Origin: a virus
Strand: one strand, 5' to 3'
IMG/VR virus record: IMGVR_UViG_3300049324_000002
Coordinates: 82,491-146,490 of that record
DNA length: 64,000 nucleotides
The notes below the pieces were generated by a model. That model was given only the letters and a program-made list of their open reading frames with translations. It was not told where the DNA came from and ran no database searches. Every line of letters begins with the position of its first letter. The stretch's first letter is position 1. Both the position numbers and the translations under genes were made by a program. Below, in pieces: positions 46,497 through 54,801 of this stretch.

Positions 46497-47588
46497 TCAA
46501 TGACCTACGCGCTCCATTTGCGCGTGCACAGCGTCCGCGCCACAAACCGGACACACACCAGCCTCCAATAGCACGGTACCTAACCGATCTCGAGCCTGCG
46601 CGCTATCCCCAACAGCACTAACAGCCAACGCTCTGGATTCCACCAAATGCGCAACAACACCACTCAACTCTTCGATCGCCCGCGCCAGCTCAGCGCGGCG
46701 AGCAGCAAGAAAAGCCAGCTCCACCACATCAGGAACCGAAACAATCGACACAGAATCTCGGCGATCCCTCGCGTCTGATACACCCGACACCAACCCGGCC
46801 AGGCGATCCCTCGCGGAAGCCAGCGCAGTGAGCCTGGAGACGTCAGGAACCGGCCTAATTACAGCCCGTGAGGCCACCACCCGATCGCTCGCATTATCCG
46901 CGTCAACAACACACCCAACCAGGGACCGGCGTTGCTCAGACAGCCTCAGAGCCCGCTCCAAAGAGATCTCCGCGTCACCACACGCCTCGACCTGAGCGCG
47001 TAGATCAACATAACCTCTTAGCTTTTCCTTAACCTGCTCAAGCTCCACGGAAAGAGCCGTCTGATTCTGCTTGGCCGCTGCAGCGCGACGATTCAACTCC
47101 CGAACCGAAGCATAAATCATCGTCACATTCGTCAACTCACCGAGCACGCGTGCAATTTGACTGCCAGTCTCATCCAACAAGAAAGGACGATCAAACTGAC
47201 CAGCTAACCACAATTCGCCATCACCGAAATCAAGTGCAGAATGAATAACCTCAGGCGCAGAAGTGCCACACTTAGTGAACACCTGAGTATCATCACTAGG
47301 AGGCTGAAGCTCGTAAGCAGAAACGCTCTTACCACGATCAACAGCAACACGTATCTGCGCATCCAAAGGATCGCCAAGGGACTTAGCCGAGTATACCTCA
47401 ATCCGCGCCTTACCCGCACCATTCCGCACATACGACGTACCTCGAGAGTTCTGTGACAAAACACGCAAAGCACGCACAATGGCGGTCTTACCGGAACTAG
47501 AAGGACCGACAATCACAGTAAACGGACCAAGCTGTAAGCTGGTCCGTTTATGAGACTGAAAGTCAGTCAAATTAAGTAGTGTTAACAC
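46497..47588 (-). CDS. SbcC/Rad50-like ATPase half, 363 aa
   Basis: Walker A GPSSSGKTAIV (28-38), a Q-loop-like region (LWLAGQFDRPFLLDETGSQ), then heptad-rich coiled coil from about 165 to 340. CPVCG (346-350) is the zinc hook, and the protein stops 14 residues later. In SbcC/Rad50 the hook lies mid-protein and a second coil plus the signature and Walker B lobe follow; here that half is absent. GTG at 47588 follows GGAG by 7 nt. Either a real half-protein or one whose partner lobe is encoded elsewhere. Confidence 0.88.
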   Translation of the reverse strand: MLTLLNLTDFQSHKRTSLQLGPFTVIVGPSSSGKTAIVRALRVLSQNSRGTSYVRNGAGKARIEVYSAKSLGDPLDAQIRVAVDRGKSVSAYELQPPSDDTQVFTKCGTSAPEVIHSALDFGDGELWLAGQFDRPFLLDETGSQIARVLGELTNVTMIYASVRELNRRAAAAKQNQTALSVELEQVKEKLRGYVDLRAQVEACGDAEISLERALRLSEQRRSLVGCVVDADNASDRVVASRAVIRPVPDVSRLTALASARDRLAGLVSGVSDARDRRDSVSIVSVPDVVELAFLAARRAELARAIEELSGVVAHLVESRALAVSAVGDSAQARDRLGTVLLEAGVCPVCGADAVHAQMERVGH

Positions 47589-47792
47589 TTATGTACTCCA
47601 CCTCAAGGAGATAATGGTTGGAACACAATCTTTATTAGACCTATCAGTCCTACCAACTCTAGGTCCCCACAAAAGAAACCCACAACGCTTGCAATAAACT
47701 AAATCTCGAATCAATGCATTACCCTCTGGGTTCAATTGAACTGGAATATGGGTACCAAAATCACCTAAATCTTCTAAATTTATACTCTCCAC
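47589..47792 (-). CDS. Zinc-ribbon-like protein, 67 aa
   Basis: GTG at 47792 follows CGGTAGGA by 7 nt and overlaps the previous gene. VYCKRCGFLLWGPRVG plus a later Cys (NKDCVPT) could hold one zinc. Its stop directly abuts the ATPase GTG, so the two are coupled. Confidence 0.75.
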   Translation of the reverse strand: MESINLEDLGDFGTHIPVQLNPEGNALIRDLVYCKRCGFLLWGPRVGRTDRSNKDCVPTIISLRWST

Positions 47793-48301
47793 GGGAGCAT
47801 CCTACCGAAGAACCGAGACACGCGAGAATATAAAGACTGACTATTAGTATCACCAGGCACTACAGAGTACAAATCTTGATAACGAACTCGAACAATTTTC
47901 TCATTTACCATAAGATTAGCTCTAGGAGAAAAACCAGTATGCTCATGGATTAAACCATACACAAAATAACCACTATCTTTATCAAGATAGCAAACAGTCG
48001 ACCCAACAGGAAACTTATCAACAAAAGCTAAAAACTCCATCTTATATCGAAGACTTCTCTCGCGTCGAATCTCATCATCAACAGAAACATAAGAATTACG
48101 ATGCCGTTCGCCATACAAACGCGTTTCTTTGACAGCAGGCCCTCTACAACTACCACACATCTCCACGCCCATAGGCTGACCACCATTATAGCCTATATAG
48201 ACAGGACGCGCTAGCTGACAACGCTGACACACACCAGCCTTGACCGTGTCACCAAACCACGCCACACCCCAATCCCGGGGCACAATCTCATCATCAGCCA
48301 T
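47780..48301 (-). CDS. Zinc protein with beta-rich tail, 173 aa
   Basis: ATG at 48301 follows GGGTAGGA, where the TAG ends the HNH gene. GVCQRCQLARPVYIGYNGG, then EMCGSCRGP, is a four-Cys ribbon; later a barrel-like stretch (VGSTVCYLDKDSGYFVYGLI). Function unknown; coupled to HNH. Confidence 0.8.
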   Translation of the reverse strand: MADDEIVPRDWGVAWFGDTVKAGVCQRCQLARPVYIGYNGGQPMGVEMCGSCRGPAVKETRLYGERHRNSYVSVDDEIRRERSLRYKMEFLAFVDKFPVGSTVCYLDKDSGYFVYGLIHEHTGFSPRANLMVNEKIVRVRYQDLYSVVPGDTNSQSLYSRVSRFFGRMLPWRV

Positions 48302-48309
48302 AACGTATC

Positions 48310-48576
48310 CTACCCAACCAACACCAGAGCCGGTGACCACTCAACCTTGTTACTCCGTGCGAGATTGCAGCCACGGCACGCGGGCTGCACGTTGCTCCGA
48401 GCATACGACCCACCCGGGACGATCCGATCTGCCTCGACGGTCTCATAGGTCAAGATCGCACCACAGTGCACACACGGGCACTTCACGCCATCACCCCAGG
48501 TGACCAGCATCCAGAACTTGCGCCGACGACGATCAGTAGAGTTGCCCCGCTTCTCGCCACCGGGTCGCATGCTCAT
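48310..48576 (-). CDS. HNH endonuclease, 88 aa
   Basis: KCPCVHCGAILTYETVEADR, then ARSNVQPACRGCN, is the zinc-bound HNH core with the first His replaced in ADRI. ATG at 48576 (or 48570) follows AAGGGA. The length is small but normal for phage HNH proteins that aid packaging or nick DNA. Its own promoter lies upstream. Confidence 0.88.
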   Translation of the reverse strand: MSMRPGGEKRGNSTDRRRRKFWMLVTWGDGVKCPCVHCGAILTYETVEADRIVPGGSYARSNVQPACRGCNLARSNKVEWSPALVLVG

Positions 48577-48613
48577 CGTACTGTTCCCTTCGGATTTATC
48601 TCCTTGTGGAACC

Positions 48614-48643
48614 AACATACCATGCAAACATCGCGATGCGCAA
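48614..48643 (-). promoter_or_regulatory. Promoter of the HNH operon
   Basis: TTGCGC, 18 nt, TATGTT, leader of about 30 nt with a GAAGGGA SD. Confidence 0.7.
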
Positions 48644-48670
48644 GTAGATCTATAAAATCTTGCATAAATG

Positions 48671-49381
48671 TTACTGCATGAAGTTAGTGGACTGTGACGC
48701 TCTGAAGTCTTCAGGTCGCATATGAATACCAAACTCACCAATATGCAAAGCACGCGAAACCTGAGGATGCACAAACGTCATACCAAAACGCGGCAGAATC
48801 CGACGTCGAATATTCCAATCCCAACCAGCCTCAGACCCGTCAGGATTCCCTGTCGAATAATCCTTATCCCACGTATCGCGAAGGAACTTATACCAACGAT
48901 CACGCCACGTCCCCCACACCAAAGGACAAAAATCAGCAGCCGTATACATCACAGAAGGATCGCCTTGCTCATGAAAACTAGAAGCACAAACACCCAACAC
49001 ATCTAATTCATCTCGATAAGTCATGTGAGCTTCAGACATATACTCGAGCAAACCAGAAGACACAATAATGTCTTCCTCAACCAAAACAGTGAAGTCGGCG
49101 CCAGCCTTAAAAGAACTATCTAATGCATACCAAGGATTACCTAGAACACCAAGACGGCCCTCATTACACACCACAACCGTATCAGTTAACTCAGACTCAG
49201 CTATCCACCTATTAATAGCAAGTAGCGTATCCTCTTGGAACTCACCAGGCTCCACAAAGAAACTAAACGACCACTTATCTAAATCACGAACATGCAACCA
49301 TGAAGCAAGAGTCGCACGCAAATACGCAAGTCTATGCTCGTACGAGGACACCGTCATAACAACAGCCAAAGATTTATTCAT
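48671..49381 (-). CDS. Glycosyltransferase-like protein (GT-A fold), 236 aa
   Basis: ATG at 49381 overlaps the dehydrogenase stop. LAVVMTVSSYEHRLAYLRAT is the first strand and helix of a GT-A domain, and FTVLVEEDIIVSSGLLEYMS holds the acidic metal triad (EED, as in GNT-I-like enzymes). Later WGTWRDRWYKFL, then HPQVSRALHIGEFGIH. Part of a three-gene sugar module. Confidence 0.8.
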   Translation of the reverse strand: MNKSLAVVMTVSSYEHRLAYLRATLASWLHVRDLDKWSFSFFVEPGEFQEDTLLAINRWIAESELTDTVVVCNEGRLGVLGNPWYALDSSFKAGADFTVLVEEDIIVSSGLLEYMSEAHMTYRDELDVLGVCASSFHEQGDPSVMYTAADFCPLVWGTWRDRWYKFLRDTWDKDYSTGNPDGSEAGWDWNIRRRILPRFGMTFVHPQVSRALHIGEFGIHMRPEDFRASQSTNFMQ

Positions 49382-50628
49382 GACTTACGTCCAATACGAA
49401 TAACAGTAACATCCTCTCGATCAGGAACGAACCCAAACGGATCCAGCACCACCGACCCAGGCGCATAAGCCAACGTACTAAAATCAGTATGCCTAGTTCC
49501 AATCACATACAAAGCCTTACCACTAACCTCATGCTCTCCATCAACATACGGATCATACGAACTAGCATCAATACCACGATCCATCAACATACTAAGAAGT
49601 AACAAAGCAGGAGAACCATAAACCAAATCAGACTGCGGCTTATACGACTTACCTAAAAGCAATACATTCAACCCAGTAAGATCGTGCCAATGCTCAACTA
49701 ACCCGGCCAACCACTCCGTCTGCGATTCTCTAGCACTCGCCATATAACCCATTAAATCAGTAGACAAATCGAGTCGCTCGGCCAACCAAGACATTGCAAT
49801 TAAGTCCCTAGGATGGCAAGCGCCACCGTCACCCATCCCACCGCGCATATAAGCAGGAGAAACAACACGATCTGTAGCCAAAGACAAAGCATCAACCACA
49901 AGGTCACAATCAGCACCAGTCTTATGCGAAACTTCCATTAACATATTAGCGAACACAATCTTCATACTAATGAACGTATTATAAGCAACCTTGACTAACT
50001 CAGCAGTATCGATAGGAGTAACAAACAAAGGCTTATCATGGACTAAACTATAAACCTCCCTTAGCCTATCGACATGTTCACTCTCACCATCATCGGAACC
50101 AACCAAAACAAACTCAGGATTCTCTAAATCACTAATAGTAGAACCCATAGCGATAAAGAACGGATTATAGATAAGGTGAGCATAAGGATTCTGCAGAGAA
50201 CGTAAATGACGACTGAACGTGCCAGGCAACGCTGTCGACACCACAACCGCCGTCACCGACCGACGCTGCCGCTCCGCTGCCCCGGCCGCATCCCGAACAG
50301 CCTGCGCCAAAAACCCGTACTCGAAGTCACGGCGCTCAGCAGGCATACGATTCTCACCGCCATACGCAGGAGCATGTGGAGTCTGAACCGCCACGAACAC
50401 CACGTCCGACTCAGCGACCACACCATCGATCGTGTCAGCAAGCTTCAGCGACGTCCGCGCCAGCAACGCCTCAATACCCGCCTCACGAGGAGGAGGCGCC
50501 ACGCCATCTAAAATCCTATCAGGCAAATCCGAAACATCATAACCAATAACCTGATGTCCATGATACGCAAACGTAAGAGCGCAAGGCAATCCGAGCTTGC
50601 CTAAACCGACCCAGCCGATTTTAGCCAC
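49378..50628 (-). CDS. UDP-glucose/GDP-mannose dehydrogenase family enzyme, 416 aa
   Basis: NAD-binding GLGKLGLPCALTFA (8-21), a helical middle with NTFISMKIVFANMLMEVSHK, and catalytic GGACHPRDLIA (Cys in GGxCxxRD), then the C-terminal UDP-binding half with GKSYKPQSDLVYGSPA. These enzymes oxidise a nucleotide sugar to the uronic acid. GTG at 50628 follows AAGG by 7 nt. Near the normal length (about 430 aa). It may supply a uronic acid donor to the neighbouring transferases. Confidence 0.92.
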   Translation of the reverse strand: MAKIGWVGLGKLGLPCALTFAYHGHQVIGYDVSDLPDRILDGVAPPPREAGIEALLARTSLKLADTIDGVVAESDVVFVAVQTPHAPAYGGENRMPAERRDFEYGFLAQAVRDAAGAAERQRRSVTAVVVSTALPGTFSRHLRSLQNPYAHLIYNPFFIAMGSTISDLENPEFVLVGSDDGESEHVDRLREVYSLVHDKPLFVTPIDTAELVKVAYNTFISMKIVFANMLMEVSHKTGADCDLVVDALSLATDRVVSPAYMRGGMGDGGACHPRDLIAMSWLAERLDLSTDLMGYMASARESQTEWLAGLVEHWHDLTGLNVLLLGKSYKPQSDLVYGSPALLLLSMLMDRGIDASSYDPYVDGEHEVSGKALYVIGTRHTDFSTLAYAPGSVVLDPFGFVPDREDVTVIRIGRKS

Positions 50629-51272
50629 TTAGCAACCTTCTCAATGTCAGTACGTAAGAGAGTTTGCATACGATCAGAGTAAAACTCTTCAGTCCTATAC
50701 CCACTAGAGGATTCGACAAAAGTCTGATCGTTATGGCCACCAGTTAAATCAAACCGGTCATGAAAGACATGAACGTCAAGCTTACGAAGAATGCCCAAAC
50801 TATTAGCCAAGTCCTGCAACCACGAATCAATATGATTAGACAAACTCATATGACCAAGAATACTATACAAAGCTCGAGACATAGCGGGAAAGCAACACAT
50901 AGTGTGCTCAACGCCAGTACTCGAAGGACTCAATACCAACGGTGAGCTACTATCGAATCTATGAAAAATAGAATCCCAACCCTGTAAATCCATCAACGCA
51001 TCATCATTCCACAAAAACAACCAGTCACCATTGGCCAACTCAGCCATACGATTCACATATAGATGAAGCTGATGATACCCAGCTCTCTCATCAAATCTGC
51101 AAGCAAACAAATTCATCTCTTTAGCAATATCACCTGTAGCCGGATCATCTATATCATAACCAACAAACACCCGAATAGAACTGGGATCATCTGCTGACCT
51201 ATACAAAGAAGACACAGACCGGCGCAACGAATCCGGGCGACCGCGAGACGGAAGCAAAACACTAATAGTCAA
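50601..51272 (-). CDS. Glycosyltransferase family 2-like protein, 223 aa
   Basis: TTG at 51272. SVLLPSRGRPDSLRRSVSSL opens a GT2 fold, and GDWLFLWNDDALMDLQGWDS has the acidic DD pair. Late His/Asp (DLTGGHNDQTF) could be the catalytic region. Overlaps the dehydrogenase gene by 28 nt. Possible targets are phage virion proteins, DNA or host surface; unknown. Confidence 0.82.
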   Translation of the reverse strand: MTISVLLPSRGRPDSLRRSVSSLYRSADDPSSIRVFVGYDIDDPATGDIAKEMNLFACRFDERAGYHQLHLYVNRMAELANGDWLFLWNDDALMDLQGWDSIFHRFDSSSPLVLSPSSTGVEHTMCCFPAMSRALYSILGHMSLSNHIDSWLQDLANSLGILRKLDVHVFHDRFDLTGGHNDQTFVESSSGYRTEEFYSDRMQTLLRTDIEKVAKWLKSAGSV

Positions 51273-51274
51273 TG

Positions 51275-51637
51275 TTATGAACTTTCTCTATTTTCCAGTC
51301 CAACAGCGCTCTTCAACTGAGCACAAACATCAGGAGACTCAATAATCTCACAAAGACTAAAAGCTATCGCATTCAACTTACGCTGAACAGCAGCATCAGC
51401 ACGCTTCTGCGTATTCTGCAACAAAGCAACCAAAAGAAACGTGACGATAGTTGTTAGCGTATTTATAATCAACTGCCACGTATCAACACTAGGGAACACA
51501 AAATAAGATGGTGCCCACAATATCACAGTCAATACACAAAGAAGAAAAAACCAAGCACGCGAAACAAACTCACTCACAGTATTAGCAAACCTATCAAACA
51601 AAGACTGATGGCCAGAAACGTCCAAAGGCATTGTCAT
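51275..51637 (-). CDS. Low-affinity iron permease-like membrane protein, 120 aa
   Basis: ATG at 51637 overlaps the 51634 stop (TCATGA). WFFLLCVLTVILWAPSYFVF, then WQLIINTLTTIVTFLLVALL and QNTQKRADAAVQRKLNAIA, match the core of the iron permease (Fet4-type) family. Bacterial members of this length are common and of uncertain substrate. With the CDF gene it is the second metal-related transporter of the window. Confidence 0.85.
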   Translation of the reverse strand: MTMPLDVSGHQSLFDRFANTVSEFVSRAWFFLLCVLTVILWAPSYFVFPSVDTWQLIINTLTTIVTFLLVALLQNTQKRADAAVQRKLNAIAFSLCEIIESPDVCAQLKSAVGLENRESS

Positions 51638-52020
51638 GACATAAGCCTAAGAAACTTATCGACTACATCATCATACGTACTAGCAGAGAAAACAGTCAAA
51701 CGCAAAAGAGCATCAGCACCAACCGTCAAGTCTGAATCAATAGCCTCGGAAGCGGCTACCTTGGCGCCCTTCGCATCCGCCCGTGCCTTCTTCGCATCCC
51801 ACTGAGCAATAGCCGCTGCAGCCTTAGCCTGAGTCTTCGCATTCACACCTTTACCAGTAGCCCACACCCTACAACGTGAAATAGCAATAGGAATCGCAGA
51901 CTCCAGATCCTTACCACCACGTTCTATCGCTCGAGCAATCTCACAAATATACTCAGGTAGGCCACCCTCATTCTCTACCCAGTTATGCTTACTGCTTCTA
52001 TCGAGACTGCACCCAGCCAT
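51634..52020 (-). CDS. Phage helical domain protein (KHNWVE type), 128 aa
   Basis: ATG at 52020 follows GAGGAG by 9 nt. KHNWVENEGGLPEYICEIAR, AIPIAISRCRVWATGKG, then AKAAAAIAQWDAKKARADA, is a domain often found in phage structural proteins or fused to prohead proteases and similar proteins. No catalytic residues are seen. Coupled with the iron-permease gene. Confidence 0.8.
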   Translation of the reverse strand: MAGCSLDRSSKHNWVENEGGLPEYICEIARAIERGGKDLESAIPIAISRCRVWATGKGVNAKTQAKAAAAIAQWDAKKARADAKGAKVAASEAIDSDLTVGADALLRLTVFSASTYDDVVDKFLRLMS

Positions 52021-52041
52021 AGTGAAGCACTCCTCACCGAC

Positions 52042-52067
52042 CCAAACACTATTAACAAAGTGTTCGG
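52042..52067 (-). terminator. Hairpin after gene 52085
   Basis: CCAAACACT/AGTGTTCGG with one mismatch and an 8-nt loop. Confidence 0.65.
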
Positions 52068-52084
52068 ATAAAGAAAGGAGTGAC

Positions 52085-52300
52085 TTAAACTTCTATCTGT
52101 GACATCAGATGATCTACATAACGTTTCATCCAAGCATCACGCTCTGACTGAGTGCGGCATGACTGAAACCCGTAACGCCAAACAATGTCAGAGATACGAA
52201 TGCAATTGGTGAAACGAGAATCATCAGGACCATCTATCACAAGGTCAAGAACTGACCCGGGGAGTACCGGGGGCCTACCGAATGGAAGATCACGGTCCAT
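52085..52300 (-). CDS. Hypothetical protein, 71 aa
   Basis: ATG at 52300 follows GAGG. SVLDLVIDGPDDSRFTNCIR, then an aromatic helix (CRTQSERDAWMKRYVDHLMS). Unknown function. Confidence 0.75.
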   Translation of the reverse strand: MDRDLPFGRPPVLPGSVLDLVIDGPDDSRFTNCIRISDIVWRYGFQSCRTQSERDAWMKRYVDHLMSQIEV

Positions 52301-52325
52301 AACCACCTCGAATCCTGCGAGGGGC

Positions 52326-52355
52326 GGCTCACGCCCACACCAAGGAGCGTGAGCC
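52326..52355 (-). terminator. Terminator after gene 52431
   Basis: 9-bp stem GGCTCACGC/GCGTGAGCC, 12-nt loop. Confidence 0.8.
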
Positions 52356-52430
52356 GGACGCTACGCTACGTAGCCACTTCGGATCAAGAGAAAGAATGGT
52401 CTTACACATCTTGACCTTCGAAGATCACTA

Positions 52431-52874
52431 CTACGAAGAACGGTTCTCAAGAATAATAAACCCGTCTGGAGTCTGAGATACCACTCCCAGACTCTCCAAC
52501 TGACGAAAGAAAACCTGAATCGTATCACGGGACCAACCCAAACTATCAACAACATCAATAAAATCTGAATTATAAAGAAGCACTCTGCCTTGCGCCTTCA
52601 ACTCGTGAAAACGATTCATCATGCGATTGCCAAACTGCTCGCCCACACTCATATCTTTCTCTTCAATCATTTGAAGCAAGGCACGCAAATCTCCGAAAGT
52701 AAGACCAGTTACAATATCATCTCCATACACATAAGACGTGGCAACAAGCAACTTAGTGTCATCTGGCGTTTCACTGTAAACAGCAATTGTATGCTTTAGA
52801 TTGCCAATAGGAGTACCATCAGTCTCAGGGACTCCTCTCAGTTCCAACTCTCTCACAAACTTATGCCTGTTCAT
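52431..52874 (-). CDS. Winged-helix protein sharing the FtsK C-terminal domain, 147 aa
   Basis: The last 60 residues (RFHELKAQGRVLLYNSDFID, then SLGWSRDTIQVFFRQLESLG and TPDGFIILE) align with the C-terminus of the FtsK/TraB translocase at 60244 (RFKELKAQGK..., ...GWARTIIYPRL..., ...TPDGFVIV). This is a stand-alone copy of that DNA-recognition domain. The N-terminal 80 residues are mixed alpha/beta (IAVYSETPDDTKLLVATSYV). ATG at 52874 follows GGGG. Confidence 0.85.
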   Translation of the reverse strand: MNRHKFVRELELRGVPETDGTPIGNLKHTIAVYSETPDDTKLLVATSYVYGDDIVTGLTFGDLRALLQMIEEKDMSVGEQFGNRMMNRFHELKAQGRVLLYNSDFIDVVDSLGWSRDTIQVFFRQLESLGVVSQTPDGFIILENRSS

Positions 52875-53055
52875 GCTTAATCACCCCATAATCAGAAGTT
52901 ACACGAGCCGAACGATTCCTCACTGCCTCATCACAATGCATACTACAAAGCAACAACCAGTACATCACACCCTCGTGTTTAATAGCAAAAGGTGCAGTAT
53001 GTTCGTTATCACACCGATGAAGATTATTATCGATATGAACGCATCTCTCAGACAT
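52861..53055 (-). CDS. Cys/His zinc protein, 64 aa
   Basis: ATG at 53055 overlaps the upstream TGA. SERCVHIDNNLHRCDNEHTA, then LLLCSMHCDEA, supplies C/H ligands for a zinc. Unknown function. Confidence 0.75.
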   Translation of the reverse strand: MSERCVHIDNNLHRCDNEHTAPFAIKHEGVMYWLLLCSMHCDEAVRNRSARVTSDYGVIKHEQA

Positions 53056-53288
53056 CAGAAATTCCTCTTTCTCCAAGTATCTACTCTTTCATTCTTCAAA
53101 ACAGAAACACTAACAAAAATAGGTTCCGCTAAACCAGTACCAGGAATTCTACTCTCACGAACCTGAATACAACCATCCTCATTAGGAACACCATGATTAA
53201 TTACCAAACCGAAACAACGACCATTAGGTCGACCAGCACACGGCCAACTAACAGCATCATGGAACTCAAACGACTGCTGGTCTCTCAT
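53055..53288 (-). CDS. Hypothetical protein, 77 aa
   Basis: ATG at 53288 overlaps the upstream TAA (TAATG). It reads FHDAVSWPCAGRPNGRCFGL, then a beta-rich end. Coupled at both ends. Unknown function. Confidence 0.75.
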   Translation of the reverse strand: MRDQQSFEFHDAVSWPCAGRPNGRCFGLVINHGVPNEDGCIQVRESRIPGTGLAEPIFVSVSVLKNERVDTWRKRNF

Positions 53289-53464
53289 TAAAATTCACCA
53301 GTCCTTACATCATGTACAAGACAGACAAGGAAAACTACCAAAACGCTAAGCGCAAATGCAGGCACCATTAACATAGCGATTATAGCCAAAGGAAGCCAAA
53401 TAAAAGAACCAACTATACTAAGTATGAAAAATAAAAACCAGTAACCAAAAAGAAAAATACCCAT
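53288..53464 (-). CDS. Membrane protein, 58 aa
   Basis: ATG at 53464 overlaps the upstream TGA. Hydrophobic nearly throughout (two TM: IFLFGYWFLFFILSIVG and PLAIIAMLMVPAFALSVLVV), end DVRTGEF. Function unknown. Confidence 0.75.
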   Translation of the reverse strand: MGIFLFGYWFLFFILSIVGSFIWLPLAIIAMLMVPAFALSVLVVFLVCLVHDVRTGEF

Positions 53465-53985
53465 CACGTCCACTGAACCTTCCGGCCATGATCCATAGCC
53501 CACTTAGCAATAACCTCAAGCTCGATTAACTTCTCGTCCACGTAACCCTCACGACGACCGCACTGCGTCACTCGAGGCCCACCCGGGGGCGAGTCGTCAT
53601 GCCACGGCACACCAGCATCAGACGGAGCAACCACCATCGCCATCAGCACCCGGCCAAGAAAATCAGCAGCATCCAACGCGCCATCATCGACACAGTAAAA
53701 CAGCCCGTCGATGACGTCAGCGTCCTGCGGACGCAACCCCAGCACCTCCAGGAGCACGGCACCATTCGCGCTCGACACATTCAGCGTGGGGACCACCGTC
53801 ACGTCCTGAATGAAGCAACCATCCAAGTCCGCGCACTCCTCACAACCCTTGACATGAAGATTAGACAACTTCTTCGCGTCACCATACGACTCGACCTCGC
53901 CCACCAACTTATCGTTCTCACAGCACGTCACACGATGACCCGTGATATCGCCCTCTTCGAACGCTGGGCAAAAATCGACAGACAT
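53464..53985 (-). CDS. Cys-rich hypothetical protein, 173 aa
   Basis: ATG at 53985 follows AAGGGG by 6 nt. HRVTCCENDKLVGEVE, VKGCEECADLDGCFIQDV, then an alpha/beta middle and a Gly/Arg loop RVTQCGRREG. Several Cys could bind metal. Unknown function; first gene behind a clear promoter. Confidence 0.8.
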   Translation of the reverse strand: MSVDFCPAFEEGDITGHRVTCCENDKLVGEVESYGDAKKLSNLHVKGCEECADLDGCFIQDVTVVPTLNVSSANGAVLLEVLGLRPQDADVIDGLFYCVDDGALDAADFLGRVLMAMVVAPSDAGVPWHDDSPPGGPRVTQCGRREGYVDEKLIELEVIAKWAMDHGRKVQWT

Positions 53986-54014
53986 GATGACCCCTTCAGG
54001 TTGACAACATCGTA

Positions 54015-54043
54015 AGCATAGCCTGACTCACGGACATCGTCAA
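54015..54043 (-). promoter_or_regulatory. Promoter of the 53985 operon
   Basis: TTGACG, 17 nt, TATGCT, like the MTN core but with a 29-nt leader carrying the SD TGAAGGGG. Confidence 0.8.
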
Positions 54044-54045
54044 GT

Positions 54046-54213
54046 TCACAGCCGTATCATACCCTTACCGTCGCACACAAAACACCAACCGCGCTCCCAC
54101 TCCTCAGAAACAATGTTAAAAACCTGAATCATGCCAGAGCGACATGCTGTACATCTTCGATAATTATCCATAAATCCACGTCGCTTCTTTTTCCTACGAA
54201 AACATTTAAACAT
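54046..54213 (-). CDS. CxxC zinc protein, 55 aa
   Basis: ATG at 54213 overlaps the end of the 54206 gene by 8 nt. A basic front (FKCFRRKKKRRGFMDNYRRC), then TACRSG and CFVCDGKG, a DnaJ-type pair of CxxCxG knuckles. May bind RNA or protein. Confidence 0.65.
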   Translation of the reverse strand: MFKCFRRKKKRRGFMDNYRRCTACRSGMIQVFNIVSEEWERGWCFVCDGKGMIRL

Positions 54214-54784
54214 CGAAAATCTTCTCTAACGTATTCGATGACAAAGCAGCTAACAAAGTCGCAATAGACGGAGGCTCAAGACCGAACCGTACCTCTTCCT
54301 CATCTTCACAACGACAAATTACATCGGCAGAAAGAATTCTAGTCTGACGATCATCATCGAAAGTCCCAGTGAAACTACTCCAACAAGTATCACGAACACC
54401 GCGAAAACGCGACCAATCAATACCACAAGTCAAAAGATGCAATGTCTCAGATTCCCGACCCCAATACGTATTCCCATACGAACCATGTACATCACCGCGC
54501 GATATAACCGCAGCAAGCAACTCCATGTCTGAACAAGGCCGCTGCGAACCCTCAGCGACCGCATCCGAATGCAACTCAACAGCCAAATCCTCTAAAGAAG
54601 GCTTAGGCCCAGTAAAAACACAACTCAGCGTAGGCTGTCCATGATTCTTGCCAATCTTAAAAAGACTGGGAAAAGTCTCAAGAGCCCGTCTGGTAGACGA
54701 ATCCAACCCACCAACGAATAGCTCATTGCCCTGAACATGTCCATCAAGACGAACTAGACGATACTTCAACATATTCAAATACAT
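54206..54784 (-). CDS. Hypothetical protein, 192 aa
   Basis: ATG at 54784 follows AAGGGG by 6 nt. Beta-rich start (KYRLVRLDGHVQGNELFVGG), FPSLFKIGKNHGQPTLSCVF, an acidic helix region and an end of alternating hydrophobics. No recognised family. Promoter upstream is overlapped by an inverted repeat. Confidence 0.8.
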   Translation of the reverse strand: MYLNMLKYRLVRLDGHVQGNELFVGGLDSSTRRALETFPSLFKIGKNHGQPTLSCVFTGPKPSLEDLAVELHSDAVAEGSQRPCSDMELLAAVISRGDVHGSYGNTYWGRESETLHLLTCGIDWSRFRGVRDTCWSSFTGTFDDDRQTRILSADVICRCEDEEEVRFGLEPPSIATLLAALSSNTLEKIFDV

Positions 54785-54801
54785 GATGACCCCTTCACAG
54801 T

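Noticed and set aside
47780-48240. Restriction enzyme partner for the methyltransferase
   Set aside because: No nuclease motif in this or other neighbours of 42987; the methyltransferase is treated as an orphan.
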